From Pseudomonas izuensis (GTDB lineage: Bacteria > Pseudomonadota > Gammaproteobacteria > Pseudomonadales > Pseudomonadaceae), in assembly GCF_009861505.1 (NCBI RefSeq), contig NZ_WTFT01000025.1, positions 135,451-199,450 on the forward strand: a stretch of 64,000 nucleotides of DNA, given 5' to 3'. Positions 17,380 through 25,726 of this stretch are shown in pieces. Under the pieces are notes generated by a model. That model made no database searches. It saw only the letters and a list, made by a program, of their open reading frames with translations, and was not told the origin of the DNA. The first letter of the stretch is position 1, and each line of letters begins with the position of its first letter. Made by a program: the position numbers and the translations under genes.

Positions 17380-18555
17380 ATGGCTCGAATGACACTGAAC
17401 AGAGCTGTCACAGTCACGGACTTTGTGGCGCTTGCCCGTCAACGAATTCCAGGCTTCGCGTTTGATTATCTCGACAGCGGTGCCGGCGATGACGCGGGTG
17501 TACGACGCAATGCGCGCGCCTTCGAGCAGGTGCTGCTAAAGCCCCGCTACCTACGTGGTCTGAATGCACAGAAGGTGAGCACAGCCACCGTGCTTTTCGA
17601 CCAGACCTATGCCTGGCCTATCGGTATTGCCCCCACCGGAATGAACCAACTTGTCTGGCCCAGCGCCGACCATGATCTCGGCCTGCTCGCCGAGAAGACC
17701 GGGATACCTGTGGTCAACAGCACGCTGGCGACCCTGAGCGTGGACAAACTCGCGGCACTCGCCCCCTCGCAAACCTGGTTTCAGCTCTATTCTCGCAACG
17801 ATCCTGCATTGAATCGCGAACTGCTGCGCAAGGCCTGGGAAGCTGGGGTAAAGGTGTTGGTGGTGACTGCGGACCTTCCCAGCGCCCCCAACCGCAATCG
17901 CGATGCCCGCAACGGCTTTGGGGTCGCCACGTTTCGTATGGCCCCTCGCACAATAGCCGCGGCACTTAAGCGCCCGATCTGGTTATGGCACTGGTTTCGG
18001 CAAGGACGCCTGAGCTTTGAAAACCTCAGCCACTTGATCGGCACCGGCAGTGGCAATCCGGTCTTCGCAGCACTGGCTCGGCAAACCAAACAGGACTTGA
18101 GCTGGAGCGATCTGGACGAGCTGCGTCGTGATTGGCCCGGTTACCTGGTAATCAAGGGCATCCTGGATCCAGACGATGCACGAGAGTGTGTCGAGCGAGG
18201 CGCCGACGGGATCTGGGTGTCCAATCATGGTGGTCGTCAACTGGAGTCGGCGCCTGCGGCATTGGACTGCCTGCCAGCGATTGTCGATGAGGTCGGTGAC
18301 TGCACAAAAGTGCTCTTCGACAGTGGCGTGCGCAGTGGCGAAGACGTAATCAAGGCCCTCGCTCTGGGGGCCGATTTCGTTTTCAGTGGGCGTAGTTTTC
18401 TTTACGGCTGCGCGGCTGCCGGAATAGAGGGGGCGCAGAAAATCTGCGACCTGTACACCCGCGACATCACCCGCACCATGGCTCAGATCGGCTGCTCCTG
18501 CGTGACCGAACTGAACCGAAGCTGGGTCACCGAGCCAAGCGCCATAAACTCATAG
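17380..18555 (+). CDS. FMN-dependent alpha-hydroxyacid oxidase/dehydrogenase (LldD family)
   Basis: The 391-residue product belongs to the FMN 2-hydroxyacid dehydrogenase family. It shows PGFAFDYLDSGAGDD at the N-terminus, PIGIAPTGMNQLVWP, TWFQLYSRNDP, the active-site VSNHGGRQLESAPAALDCLP with the catalytic histidine and arginine near residue 285, and LALGADFVFSGRSFLYG. It oxidises an L-2-hydroxy acid to the 2-oxo acid. The ATG at 17380 follows the SDR stop by two bases; an in-frame ATG at 17389 is possible. It ends the amidohydrolase-GlcD-SDR unit. Confidence 0.88.
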   Translation: MARMTLNRAVTVTDFVALARQRIPGFAFDYLDSGAGDDAGVRRNARAFEQVLLKPRYLRGLNAQKVSTATVLFDQTYAWPIGIAPTGMNQLVWPSADHDLGLLAEKTGIPVVNSTLATLSVDKLAALAPSQTWFQLYSRNDPALNRELLRKAWEAGVKVLVVTADLPSAPNRNRDARNGFGVATFRMAPRTIAAALKRPIWLWHWFRQGRLSFENLSHLIGTGSGNPVFAALARQTKQDLSWSDLDELRRDWPGYLVIKGILDPDDARECVERGADGIWVSNHGGRQLESAPAALDCLPAIVDEVGDCTKVLFDSGVRSGEDVIKALALGADFVFSGRSFLYGCAAAGIEGAQKICDLYTRDITRTMAQIGCSCVTELNRSWVTEPSAINS

Positions 18556-18573
18556 TTGCGACATAATGGTGTA

Positions 18574-18589
18574 TATGATTATTATGATT
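18574..18589. promoter_or_regulatory. Weak candidate operator upstream of the NMO-like gene
   Basis: TATGAT-N4-ATGATT matches the palindrome at 10 of 12 positions. Two direct ATGATT copies (18575-18580 and 18584-18589) lie here, 36 bases before the GTG start. The AT-rich context in a 69-base gap suggests a separate promoter for the next two genes. Confidence 0.3.
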
Positions 18590-18624
18590 GCACAGACCAC
18601 TAAGCCACTAAACAGGTGCAGGCC

Positions 18625-19596
18625 GTGAAGACGCAGATTACAGAACTTTTAGGTATCCGCTATCCCATTATCCAGGGTGGCATGCAATGGATCGGTCGAG
18701 CTGAATTGGCCGCAGCTGTTTCCAATGCCGGCGGCCTGGGCATCCTGACCGGCCTGACCCAACCAACCCCGCAAGCATTGGCCGAGGAAATTGCCCGTTG
18801 CCGGCAAATGACCGATAAGCCATTCGGCGTCAACATGACCATCTTCCCGACTATTAGTCCGCCCCCTTACGCCGAGTACATTGAGGCGATCATCGAAGGT
18901 GGTGTGAAAATCGTGGAAACCGCTGGCAATCAGGCCGTGGAGTTCATGCCACGCCTGAAGGAAGCCGGGATCAAAATCATCCACAAATGCGTAGCTGTAC
19001 GCCATGCACTGGCCGCAGAGCGCCTGGGCGTCGATGCCATCAGTATCGACGGTTTTGAATGTGCTGGTCACCCCGGCGAGGAAGATATTCCCGGCCTGGT
19101 ACTGATCCCGGCCGCCGTCCGCAAACTGAAGATCCCGGTTATTGCCTCCGGCGGCATCGCCGATGGTCGCGGCATGGCAGCAGCCCTCGCCCTGGGCGCC
19201 CAAGGTGTGAACATGGGTACTCGTTTCGTCTGCACAGAGGAGGCGCCGTTGCACGAGAACATCAAGCATGCCTTGGTCAATGCCACTGAGCGTGACACCA
19301 ACCTGATTTTCCGCTCACTGCGCAATAGTGCCCGGGTGTTCAAGAACAGTATTTCCGAGGAAGTGGTCGGCATCGAGCGTCGCCCGGGTGGCTGCGAGTT
19401 TGCCGATATCCGTCCGTTGGTAGCCGGTGCTCGTGGCAGAGCGGCCCTCGAAGCCGGCGACGTGGACGGCGGAGTCATTACCGCCGGCATGGTCATTGGC
19501 CTGATCGACGACATTCCATCCTGCGCCGTGTTGCTTGAACGCATGATCAAGGAGTGCAAAGAACACCTCGGCCGCGCCCAGGGCTATTTTGCCTGA
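18625..19596 (+). CDS. Nitronate monooxygenase / FabK-like FMN protein
   Basis: The 323-residue TIM-barrel flavoprotein has IQGGMQWIG near residue 15, FGVNMTIFP, HKCVAVRHALAAERLGVDAISIDGFECAGHPGE, and IASGGIADGRGMAAALALGAQGVNMGTRF. Members annotated as 2-nitropropane dioxygenase or nitronate monooxygenase are often flavin reductases or enoyl reductases of unknown substrate in catabolic clusters. The GTG at 18625 gives the family N-terminus (VKTQITELLGI) and has GCAGG close upstream; a GTG at 18616 is the alternative. A second, more distant member is encoded at 28351-29298. Confidence 0.82.
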   Translation: MKTQITELLGIRYPIIQGGMQWIGRAELAAAVSNAGGLGILTGLTQPTPQALAEEIARCRQMTDKPFGVNMTIFPTISPPPYAEYIEAIIEGGVKIVETAGNQAVEFMPRLKEAGIKIIHKCVAVRHALAAERLGVDAISIDGFECAGHPGEEDIPGLVLIPAAVRKLKIPVIASGGIADGRGMAAALALGAQGVNMGTRFVCTEEAPLHENIKHALVNATERDTNLIFRSLRNSARVFKNSISEEVVGIERRPGGCEFADIRPLVAGARGRAALEAGDVDGGVITAGMVIGLIDDIPSCAVLLERMIKECKEHLGRAQGYFA

Positions 19597-19651
19597 CTGA
19601 AGGACGAGCCCCCCGCACTTTCAGGGCGACATCTGGAAGTGGTTTTGATCA

Positions 19652-19686
19652 CGCACCCAGGTCCTGCCAACCAGTATCTGGGTGCG
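19652..19686 (+). promoter_or_regulatory. Hairpin in the leader of the ComB-like gene
   Basis: CGCACCCAG and CTGGGTGCG form a 9-bp stem around a 17-base loop, 28 bases before the start codon. No T run follows, so it is not a simple terminator. It could be a processing or attenuation element between the NMO-like and ComB-like genes. Confidence 0.35.
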
Positions 19687-19713
19687 CCAGTTTGGCCGCG
19701 AGGAAACTGCACA

Positions 19714-20436
19714 ATGGCAAAAATAAATGTGATCTTGCGCAAGGAAGACCTGGACCCGAGCTTCCTCCACGACAAGGTGGCGGTGGTCATTGATGTGCTG
19801 TTCGCCACTTCCAGCATCGTTACTGCTCTTAACCAGGGAGCTGCTGATGTTTACCCGGTGCTAAACCGGCAAATGGCACTGGAGACGGTTCGAAACTTCG
19901 TTAAAGACAGCTACATTCTCTCCGGCGAACAGCACCTGCACAGTATCGCAGGCTTCAGCGCCTATACCCCTCTGGCACTGTCACGCCAGTCTCTACGGGG
20001 GCGAAGCCTGGTCTATGCCACGACCAATGGCACCGTTGCCCTGCGGCAGGCTGACAGCGCCGCACATGTTTACGTTGCTGCCCTTCTCAACGCTCCAGCC
20101 GTCGTAAATCAGCTGCAACAGCACAAAGACCAGACCCTGGTACTGATCTGCTCCGGGTCTGCAGGGCGGGTGAACCTGGAGGACCTGTATCTGGCCGGTT
20201 ACCTGATCGAACAACTCAGCGCTCAGTGTTCTGACCATTGGCAACTCACCGACACCTGCCAGATTGCATTGGCGGTGTATCGTCAGTATGACTCCCCAGA
20301 GCACTGCTTGCGTCAGAGCCAACTAGGCAAGGTGCTGGCATTGACGGAGATGGATGAGGAAATAAGCTATTCGGCACGCCTGGGCTGCATCGACCTTGTA
20401 CCCAAATTCAAAGGTGTAAGCCTTCAGGTGGCGTAA
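19714..20436 (+). CDS. ComB-like 2-phosphosulfolactate phosphatase family protein
   Basis: The 240-residue product shows the ComB family pattern: VAVVIDVLFATSSIVTALNQGAADVYPV near residue 20, ILSGEQHLHSIAGF, LVYATTNGTVALRQA near residue 110, LVLICSGSAGRVNLEDLYLAGYL. The characterised family activity is Mg-dependent hydrolysis of 2-phospho-3-sulfolactate in coenzyme M synthesis, but many bacterial members have no known substrate. Here it sits behind enzymes acting on 2-hydroxy acids, so a 2-phospho-hydroxyacid substrate is conceivable (inference). The ATG at 19714 has AGGA 9 bases upstream. It faces the convergent GntR gene. Confidence 0.8.
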   Translation: MAKINVILRKEDLDPSFLHDKVAVVIDVLFATSSIVTALNQGAADVYPVLNRQMALETVRNFVKDSYILSGEQHLHSIAGFSAYTPLALSRQSLRGRSLVYATTNGTVALRQADSAAHVYVAALLNAPAVVNQLQQHKDQTLVLICSGSAGRVNLEDLYLAGYLIEQLSAQCSDHWQLTDTCQIALAVYRQYDSPEHCLRQSQLGKVLALTEMDEEISYSARLGCIDLVPKFKGVSLQVA

Positions 20437-20484
20437 TATCACCGGTCAGTGAAGCCGATCCGGTACTGCTCAAGAGATAGTCTG

Positions 20485-20518
20485 GCCTGCAACTGCCTGT
20501 AAGGGTCAGGTTGCAGGC
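20485..20518. terminator. Hairpin between convergent ComB-like and GntR genes
   Basis: GCCTGCAAC and GTTGCAGGC pair around a loop that itself holds CCTG/CAGG. It lies in the 110-base convergent gap. T runs are poor on both strands, so it may be a weak bidirectional terminator. Confidence 0.45.
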
Positions 20519-20546
20519 AAACCATACTCAGGCTCGCCTTGCTACC

Positions 20547-21356
20547 TCAGAACTCATGGAACAGTTCAGAGATCAGCATATGCTCATAGCCGGTGACCCA
20601 GACCTTGTTGGCGCGGACCATGTGCTTGCGCCAATGAGCCTCAGCCAGATCCGTCTCGCGCGCCTCGATCAGCTGGATCAATTTATCCTGGGATTTGAGC
20701 CCCGCCACCGCTGCCAGGCGCGCACCTTCAAGCGTTACATTGCGACGCTGCACTGCAACCACTGCTGCCTGGTGGCGCTCGATCACTTCGTGCATGGCCC
20801 CCCAAAGGTGGATCAGCGGTTTGTTGGCCGACAGCTCCACCAGCAAGCGGTGAAAGCGCGCAACCTCAGCGGCGAACACCACCGTGTCTTCGAAGCATTT
20901 GCGTTGCTGATCAAGCACTTCGCGCAATAGCGCCGGGGCCTGCTGCGCTGCATTCTCGACGACGAATCGCACCGCCGAAGGCTCAAACGCCATCCGTGCC
21001 TGATAAACCTCGGACACTGTCGTGCCTTCGAACTGCAGCACCATCAACGCATAACTGGCTATCAGCTGCGGATCGGGCGCATGCACGATCGCGCCACCCT
21101 TGGCACCACGGGCGACCGTGATGAGGTGCTCGGCCTCCAGAATGCGAAACGCCTCGCGAATGGTGGGTCGGGATACCCCGAACTCCTCCATCAACCGGCC
21201 TTCGGCCTGCAAAGTATCACCCTCCTTCAGTTCACCTCGCACAATCTGCTTTTTAATCCGGGCGGCAACAATTTGCGGCGCCTTGGGTATGTGCAGCACC
21301 TGCCGGCGTTCGACGCCGCGGCTGGCTCGCAGCTGTAATTCTTTCATCTCGGTCAT
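20547..21356 (-). CDS. GntR family regulator, FadR/FCD type (copy 1)
   Basis: The 269-residue regulator has a winged helix-turn-helix at about residues 25-90 (LMEEFGVSRPTIREAFRILEAEHLITVARGAKGG). An FCD ligand domain follows, with ARFHRLLVELSANKPLIHLWGAMHEVIERHQ. The ATG at 21356 has AGGA 8 bases upstream; an upstream extension would read through untranslated sequence. It is divergent from the acyl-CoA dehydrogenase pair at 21641. A palindrome copy lies 82 bases upstream, so it is a candidate to bind its own promoter. It is closely similar to the product of 25727-26524. Confidence 0.9.
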   Translation of the reverse strand: MTEMKELQLRASRGVERRQVLHIPKAPQIVAARIKKQIVRGELKEGDTLQAEGRLMEEFGVSRPTIREAFRILEAEHLITVARGAKGGAIVHAPDPQLIASYALMVLQFEGTTVSEVYQARMAFEPSAVRFVVENAAQQAPALLREVLDQQRKCFEDTVVFAAEVARFHRLLVELSANKPLIHLWGAMHEVIERHQAAVVAVQRRNVTLEGARLAAVAGLKSQDKLIQLIEARETDLAEAHWRKHMVRANKVWVTGYEHMLISELFHEF

Positions 21357-21437
21357 ATAAGCGTCCTGCAAATTGAAATGGAACCACACGAACCCACACA
21401 ACCACGCAGGCCGCCAGCGGATCAACGCCATGATACT

Positions 21438-21453
21438 AATCATAGCTATGATC
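21438..21453. promoter_or_regulatory. Candidate operator AATCAT-N4-ATGATc
   Basis: An 11 of 12 match to the palindrome in the divergent region between GntR copy 1 and the acyl-CoA dehydrogenase pair. It is closer to the GntR gene and could mediate autoregulation. Confidence 0.55.
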
Positions 21454-21589
21454 TAAATGTAACACATCTTATTTAAGGAGTTGATCCTGACTTTATGGCC
21501 GACTCTCTATTCAACAGACAATTCCCCGATTTTCAGAATTTCTGGCAACATCGAGCAATAGGCTGCAGGCATCCTAGACAATCATAAAA

Positions 21590-21611
21590 ATACATGTATA
21601 TGATTAATACA
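21590..21611. promoter_or_regulatory. AT-rich dyad upstream of the acyl-CoA dehydrogenase pair
   Basis: TGTAT-N7-ATACA (21595-21611) overlaps an ATACAT-N4-ATGATT element (21590-21605, 10 of 12). An AATCAT half site also lies at 21580-21585. The cluster ends about 30 bases before the first dehydrogenase start. Confidence 0.4.
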
Positions 21612-21640
21612 TATACAGCCGATCCTAGCCAGGGACCATC

Positions 21641-22744
21641 ATGAACTTTGATTTTTCAGATGAGCAGCGGATGCTGCGCGAGCAAGCCCGCCGTTTTTTG
21701 AGCGAAGCGAGTACTTTCCATGCCCTGCGTGAGCGAATCGCGAATGGCACACTCCTGGACCACGACCTGTGGCGACAAGTGGCTGAACTTGGCTGGTTGG
21801 CGGTAGCCATTCCAGAGGAGCAAGGGGGCTTGGGCCTGGGAGCCCTGGAACTGTGCGTCCTGGCCGAAGAGTTCGGCCGCAGCCTGGCGCCCGTGCCATT
21901 TCACGGCACTGTCTTCCTAGGCGCCGAATTGCTTAAGCGTAGCGAGTTGCCAGAAGCCACAAGCTGGCTGGAGCGAATTGCCACTGGCGAAGCGATCATT
22001 GCTGTCCAGCCAACGCTGGCCTGGGAGAGCGTCAGCCTGCACGTTGATGGTGGTGTTGTCACAGGTAGCTGTGAGCCATTGGCCTACGCTGCCCACGCCC
22101 ATGCAGCGATCCTGCCGGCTCTGCTCGCCGGCCAGCCAGCATTGGTCTTAATCGATCTTGAACAGCATCCGGTTCGCCACCATCCAGCCCGCAGCCTGGA
22201 CGATGTCGTACCCTACGCAGTGCTGGAACTGGAAAACACCCCCTACCTGGTATTGGCGGAAGGCGAAGCGGCACGAACCGCCATGCGCGAAGTAGTAGAT
22301 CAGGATGCAATTCTTACCGCCTTCGAACAGATCGGAGGCGCAGATGCTGCTTGTACATTGGCCCGCGACTACGCCCTTGAGCGGCATACCTTTGGCCGCC
22401 CTATCGGTAGCTACCAGGCAGTCAAGCACAAGCTGGCAGATATGGCAGTGAAGATCGAGCTGGCCCGCTCCAATGCTTATTTTGGCGCATGGGCCATGCA
22501 TGCCGGTGAAGTTGCCGATCGCAGCCTTGCCGCCGCCGCCTGCCGTTTGAGCGCCACCAACGCCTTTGAGTACGCCGCTCGCGAATGCCTGCACTTGCAT
22601 GGTGGTATCGGCTACACCTGGGAAGCGGATTGTCATTTCTTTTACAAGCGCTCACGCCTGCTGGCGGTGATCCTCGGCCAACCCGGTGCCTGGGTCGACC
22701 AGTTGCTGACTGAAACCTCGCTCAAACAATTGCAGATTCGCTAA
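21641..22744 (+). CDS. Acyl-CoA dehydrogenase, small-type partner (second pair)
   Basis: The 367-residue acyl-CoA dehydrogenase starts MNFDFSDEQRMLREQARRFL and has GLGLGALELCVLAEEFGRSLAPVPF, ERHTFGRPIGSYQAVKHKLADMAVKIELARS near residue 250, and HLHGGIGYTWEADCHFFYKRSRLL. Segment by segment it follows the product of 8393-9511, which points to a duplicated pair with different acyl-CoA specificity. An AGGGA site precedes the start. The next dehydrogenase gene begins 10 bases later with its own AAGGAG. Confidence 0.9.
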   Translation: MNFDFSDEQRMLREQARRFLSEASTFHALRERIANGTLLDHDLWRQVAELGWLAVAIPEEQGGLGLGALELCVLAEEFGRSLAPVPFHGTVFLGAELLKRSELPEATSWLERIATGEAIIAVQPTLAWESVSLHVDGGVVTGSCEPLAYAAHAHAAILPALLAGQPALVLIDLEQHPVRHHPARSLDDVVPYAVLELENTPYLVLAEGEAARTAMREVVDQDAILTAFEQIGGADAACTLARDYALERHTFGRPIGSYQAVKHKLADMAVKIELARSNAYFGAWAMHAGEVADRSLAAAACRLSATNAFEYAARECLHLHGGIGYTWEADCHFFYKRSRLLAVILGQPGAWVDQLLTETSLKQLQIR

Positions 22745-22754
22745 GGAGCCCCCC

Positions 22755-23936
22755 ATGGATTTCAATGACTCGACTTCCGAAGCCGAATTCCGCGGGCAGG
22801 TCCGCACTTGGCTCGATACCCACGCCAAGGGTTTCATGAGCCCTAACGACGACGCCGACGTGGATACTTTCATTGCCAAGGCCAAAGCCTGGCAAGCGAA
22901 AAAGGCTCGCGAAGGCTACGCCGCTATCCGCTGGCCAAAAGCCGAAGGTGGCCTCGACGGGACGCCAATGCAAGAAGTCATCTTTCAAGACGAAGAATCC
23001 CGACACGATGTTCCCGTCGGCCCATTCGTCACCATTGGCACCCAATTGGCAGTGCCAACGTTGCGCACCCATGGCACCCCTGAACAGATCGAGCAATTCA
23101 CCCAGCCAACCTTGCGTGGCGAACTTCTGTGGTGCCAGCTTTTTTCGGAACCTTCGGCTGGTTCGGACTTGGCCAACGTGCGTACCCGTGCAGTCAAGGA
23201 CGGTGACGACTGGGTCATCAATGGCCAGAAGGTCTGGACTTCCTGGGCGCATGTCGCTGACTGGGGCATCCTGCTGGCGCGCACAGATCCCGAGGCAACC
23301 AAACACAAAGGTCTGACCTTCTTTGTCGTGGACATGCGCAGCGTCGGCGTTGAGGTGCGGCCAATCCAACAGGTTTCCGGCGTTTCGGAATTCAATGAAG
23401 TGTTCCTCACTGACTTGCGTATCCCCGATCGCTATCGGGTTGGCGCAGTCGGTGACGGCTGGAAATGCGCGATGACCACGCTGATGAATGAACGGGTCAA
23501 TGTCGGTGGAGAGAGCCAGGCACTACCCAACGTATTGGAACTAATCGAGCGTGCACAGGATCGTTCAACCGGCGCCAGTCTGGATCGTTTCAAGATGGCT
23601 CAATTGCTGACCCAGGAGATGGGCCTGCGCTACTTCCGTTTCCGTCTGTTGACCTCACTGTCCAAGGGGGAAACCCCAGGGCCGATTGCCGCCATGAGCA
23701 AACTGGTATACGCCAATACTTTGCAGGAACTCAGTGCCATGGCCCTGGATGTCACTGGCCTGCCTGGACTGCAAGCCGAAGGCGACAAGTTCCAGCATGG
23801 GTATGAATGGGCCGCTGCATTGCGTATCGCCGGTGGCACTGATGAGATCCTGCGAAACCAGATTGCAGAACGGGTTCTGGGCATGCCAGGAGAAATCCGG
23901 GTGGATAAAAACATTCCCTTCTCCCAATGCCGCTAG
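22755..23936 (+). CDS. Acyl-CoA dehydrogenase, large-type partner (second pair)
   Basis: The 393-residue product has AIRWPKAEGGLDGTPMQEVIF, WCQLFSEPSAGSDLANVRTRAVKDGDDWVINGQKVWTSWAH near residue 130, and AGGTDEILRNQIAERVLGMPGEIRVDKNIPF at the C-terminus. It equals in length, and resembles throughout, the large-type partner at 7212-8393. Together with the preceding gene it probably makes a two-component dehydrogenase. The following enoyl-CoA hydratase gene starts 8 bases after its stop, so the three are one unit. Confidence 0.9.
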   Translation: MDFNDSTSEAEFRGQVRTWLDTHAKGFMSPNDDADVDTFIAKAKAWQAKKAREGYAAIRWPKAEGGLDGTPMQEVIFQDEESRHDVPVGPFVTIGTQLAVPTLRTHGTPEQIEQFTQPTLRGELLWCQLFSEPSAGSDLANVRTRAVKDGDDWVINGQKVWTSWAHVADWGILLARTDPEATKHKGLTFFVVDMRSVGVEVRPIQQVSGVSEFNEVFLTDLRIPDRYRVGAVGDGWKCAMTTLMNERVNVGGESQALPNVLELIERAQDRSTGASLDRFKMAQLLTQEMGLRYFRFRLLTSLSKGETPGPIAAMSKLVYANTLQELSAMALDVTGLPGLQAEGDKFQHGYEWAAALRIAGGTDEILRNQIAERVLGMPGEIRVDKNIPFSQCR

Positions 23937-23944
23937 GATGCTCC

Positions 23945-24697
23945 ATGCCTGAATTCATCGAAGTACAGCAGCATGACGGCTGGCTGGGCATCACTTTGCA
24001 GCGACCGGAAAAATACAACGCCCTGACATTGCAAATGTACGACGACCTCGCAGATTTGATGCGAACGGCGCAGGCGGACGACAGTATAAAAGCGGTGGTC
24101 ATCAGCGGCGGCGAGCATTGTTTCACCAGCGGCAACGACTTGAAGGACTTCATGCAATCGCCGCCGGACAGTCTTGATGCTCCAGCCTTTCACTTTATGA
24201 ATGCAGTCATTGATCTGGACAAGCCACTGATCGCTGCCGTCTGCGGGGCAGCCATTGGCATTGGCACGACCTTGCTGCCTCACTGTGATCTTGTGTTCAC
24301 TAGCGTCGACTGCCAATTCGCCACACCTTTCATCAAACTCGGACTTTGTCAGGAGTTCGGTGCCAGCCTGCTCTTCCCGCAACGTCTGGGGCACGGCCGA
24401 GCAGCTCAACTGATTCTCGCCGGTGAGAGCCTGGATGCGCGAACAGCACTGGACTGGGGGCTATGCACACATCTGTTCGATACCCCTGTACAGTGCCTCG
24501 CCGCTGCCAACGCCCAGGCCGAACGCTTTGCAAAGGCTTCTCTGGCTTCATTACAGGTGAGTAAACGCCTACTGAAAGCTCCATCGTTGGAGTCTTTGAA
24601 AGCAGTGGTACGCGAGGAAAATCTACAGTTCATCGCACGCCTGCAAAGCGAAGAGGCAAAAGCTGCCCTGCGGGGCATGCTGGAAAAGCGCAAGTAA
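23945..24697 (+). CDS. Enoyl-CoA hydratase/isomerase family protein
   Basis: The 250-residue crotonase-fold protein has VVISGGEHCFTSGNDLKDF near residue 60, AAVCGAAIGIGTTLLPHCDLVFTS near residue 100 (oxyanion hole), and FIKLGLCQEFGASLLFPQRLG. The position usually held by the second catalytic glutamate reads GLCQEFGAS, so the base arrangement may differ from classical hydratase. The ATG at 23945 is preferred to 23927 since AGGATG is close upstream and it restores the family N-terminus. It is the third gene of the dehydrogenase unit and should hydrate or isomerise the enoyl-CoA made by the pair. Confidence 0.87.
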   Translation: MPEFIEVQQHDGWLGITLQRPEKYNALTLQMYDDLADLMRTAQADDSIKAVVISGGEHCFTSGNDLKDFMQSPPDSLDAPAFHFMNAVIDLDKPLIAAVCGAAIGIGTTLLPHCDLVFTSVDCQFATPFIKLGLCQEFGASLLFPQRLGHGRAAQLILAGESLDARTALDWGLCTHLFDTPVQCLAAANAQAERFAKASLASLQVSKRLLKAPSLESLKAVVREENLQFIARLQSEEAKAALRGMLEKRK

Positions 24698-24709
24698 TCG
24701 CACCAGTGC

Positions 24710-24733
24710 AAGGCCATGAAATCTCATGGTCTT
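24710..24733 (+). terminator. Hairpin terminator after the enoyl-CoA hydratase
   Basis: AAGGCCATGA and TCATGGTCTT form a 10-bp stem with one mismatch and a four-base loop, followed by GTT. It ends the unit that begins at 21641. Confidence 0.6.
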
Positions 24734-24763
24734 GTTCAATGGCCGCTTGCTAAATACCTACAT

Positions 24764-24777
24764 ATGATTAAAATCAT
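24764..24777. promoter_or_regulatory. Everted palindrome ATGATT-AA-AATCAT
   Basis: The same half sites as the recurring palindrome occur here in outward order with a two-base centre, 68 bases before the Cache protein gene. It may be a variant operator, or an AT-rich promoter element. Confidence 0.3.
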
Positions 24778-24844
24778 AATACCAGTTTAAGGGCCCCTAT
24801 TCTTGATCGGTCAATTACTCTCTCTGGCAGGTCGCTCTTCACTA

Positions 24845-25723
24845 ATGAAAAGACTTCTACGCTTGACCGCCATGACCCTCGGAATTGCCTTGCTGCAGCC
24901 GGCGTATGCCCAAACAGCCAGCGAGGACGTCGGCTATACCCAGCAATCCGATCAAGCTCGAGCTCTGCTTGAGAAAGCTGTGGGTCGCTATCGTGAAAGA
25001 GGCGAAGCAGCATTGGCGCAGTTCAGTCGTCAGGGTGAATTCACCCGCGATGAGCAGTATGTATATGTGATAGACAATCGCGGCATCATGCTGGCCAGTG
25101 GCGGTTTGTCAGCGATCTACATTGGTCGAGATGTGCGACCGATGCTGGACGAAGATCGCAAACCCGTTTTCGATCGCGCCTTGCTCCAACCAGATAACGG
25201 CCAGATGCACAGCGACGAATACCGCTGGCTAAACCCTCATGATGGCAAGATCGAGCGCAAGAGGGTCTGGTATCAGCGGGTCGACAACAAGATATTCGCC
25301 GTCGGCTACTACTTGCCACGCTCCAGCCCACAAGCGGCCCAGGCCCTGCTCGACGACGCAACCAACGCCATGAGTGAAGACCCAGCGACGACTATCAAAC
25401 GCATCAACCAACTGGATAAAGCATTCAATCGTGATGATCTTTATGTATTCGTAGTCGACACCGACACGCTGAAGATGGTCGCTCATGGCTACAACCAGCG
25501 CCTGGTCGACACTGACATTCGCCGCCTTCAAACAGCGAACGGCCAGCCGATCGGCCAAGAGATGCTCAAGGCCATCGACGGCAAGACAAAGACTCGGATC
25601 AGTTATAGTTGGCGCAATCCGGTTACTGGCAAGTCTGAGCCAAAAAACACACTGATACAGCACAGCGGCCATTACCTAATAGCTGTCGGCTATTATGCAC
25701 CCGCGCAAAACGCAGCTCGTTGA
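24845..25723 (+). CDS. Secreted double-Cache domain protein
   Basis: The 292-residue product has a signal peptide (MKRLLRLTAMTLGIALLQPAYAQ) and no later membrane segment. The mature part contains two single-Cache-like modules. The first, about residues 30-155, has QYVYVIDNRGIMLASGG and RVWYQRVDNKIFAVGYYLPR. The second, about 165-290, has LYVFVVDTDTLKMVAHG and HSGHYLIAVGYYAP. Cache modules bind small ligands outside the cytoplasm, normally as parts of receptors. A free periplasmic form may act as a binding protein, perhaps presenting a ligand to a receptor (inference). The ATG at 24845 gives the intact signal peptide. It ends 3 bases before the convergent GntR stop. Confidence 0.75.
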   Translation: MKRLLRLTAMTLGIALLQPAYAQTASEDVGYTQQSDQARALLEKAVGRYRERGEAALAQFSRQGEFTRDEQYVYVIDNRGIMLASGGLSAIYIGRDVRPMLDEDRKPVFDRALLQPDNGQMHSDEYRWLNPHDGKIERKRVWYQRVDNKIFAVGYYLPRSSPQAAQALLDDATNAMSEDPATTIKRINQLDKAFNRDDLYVFVVDTDTLKMVAHGYNQRLVDTDIRRLQTANGQPIGQEMLKAIDGKTKTRISYSWRNPVTGKSEPKNTLIQHSGHYLIAVGYYAPAQNAAR

Positions 25724-25726
25724 ATG

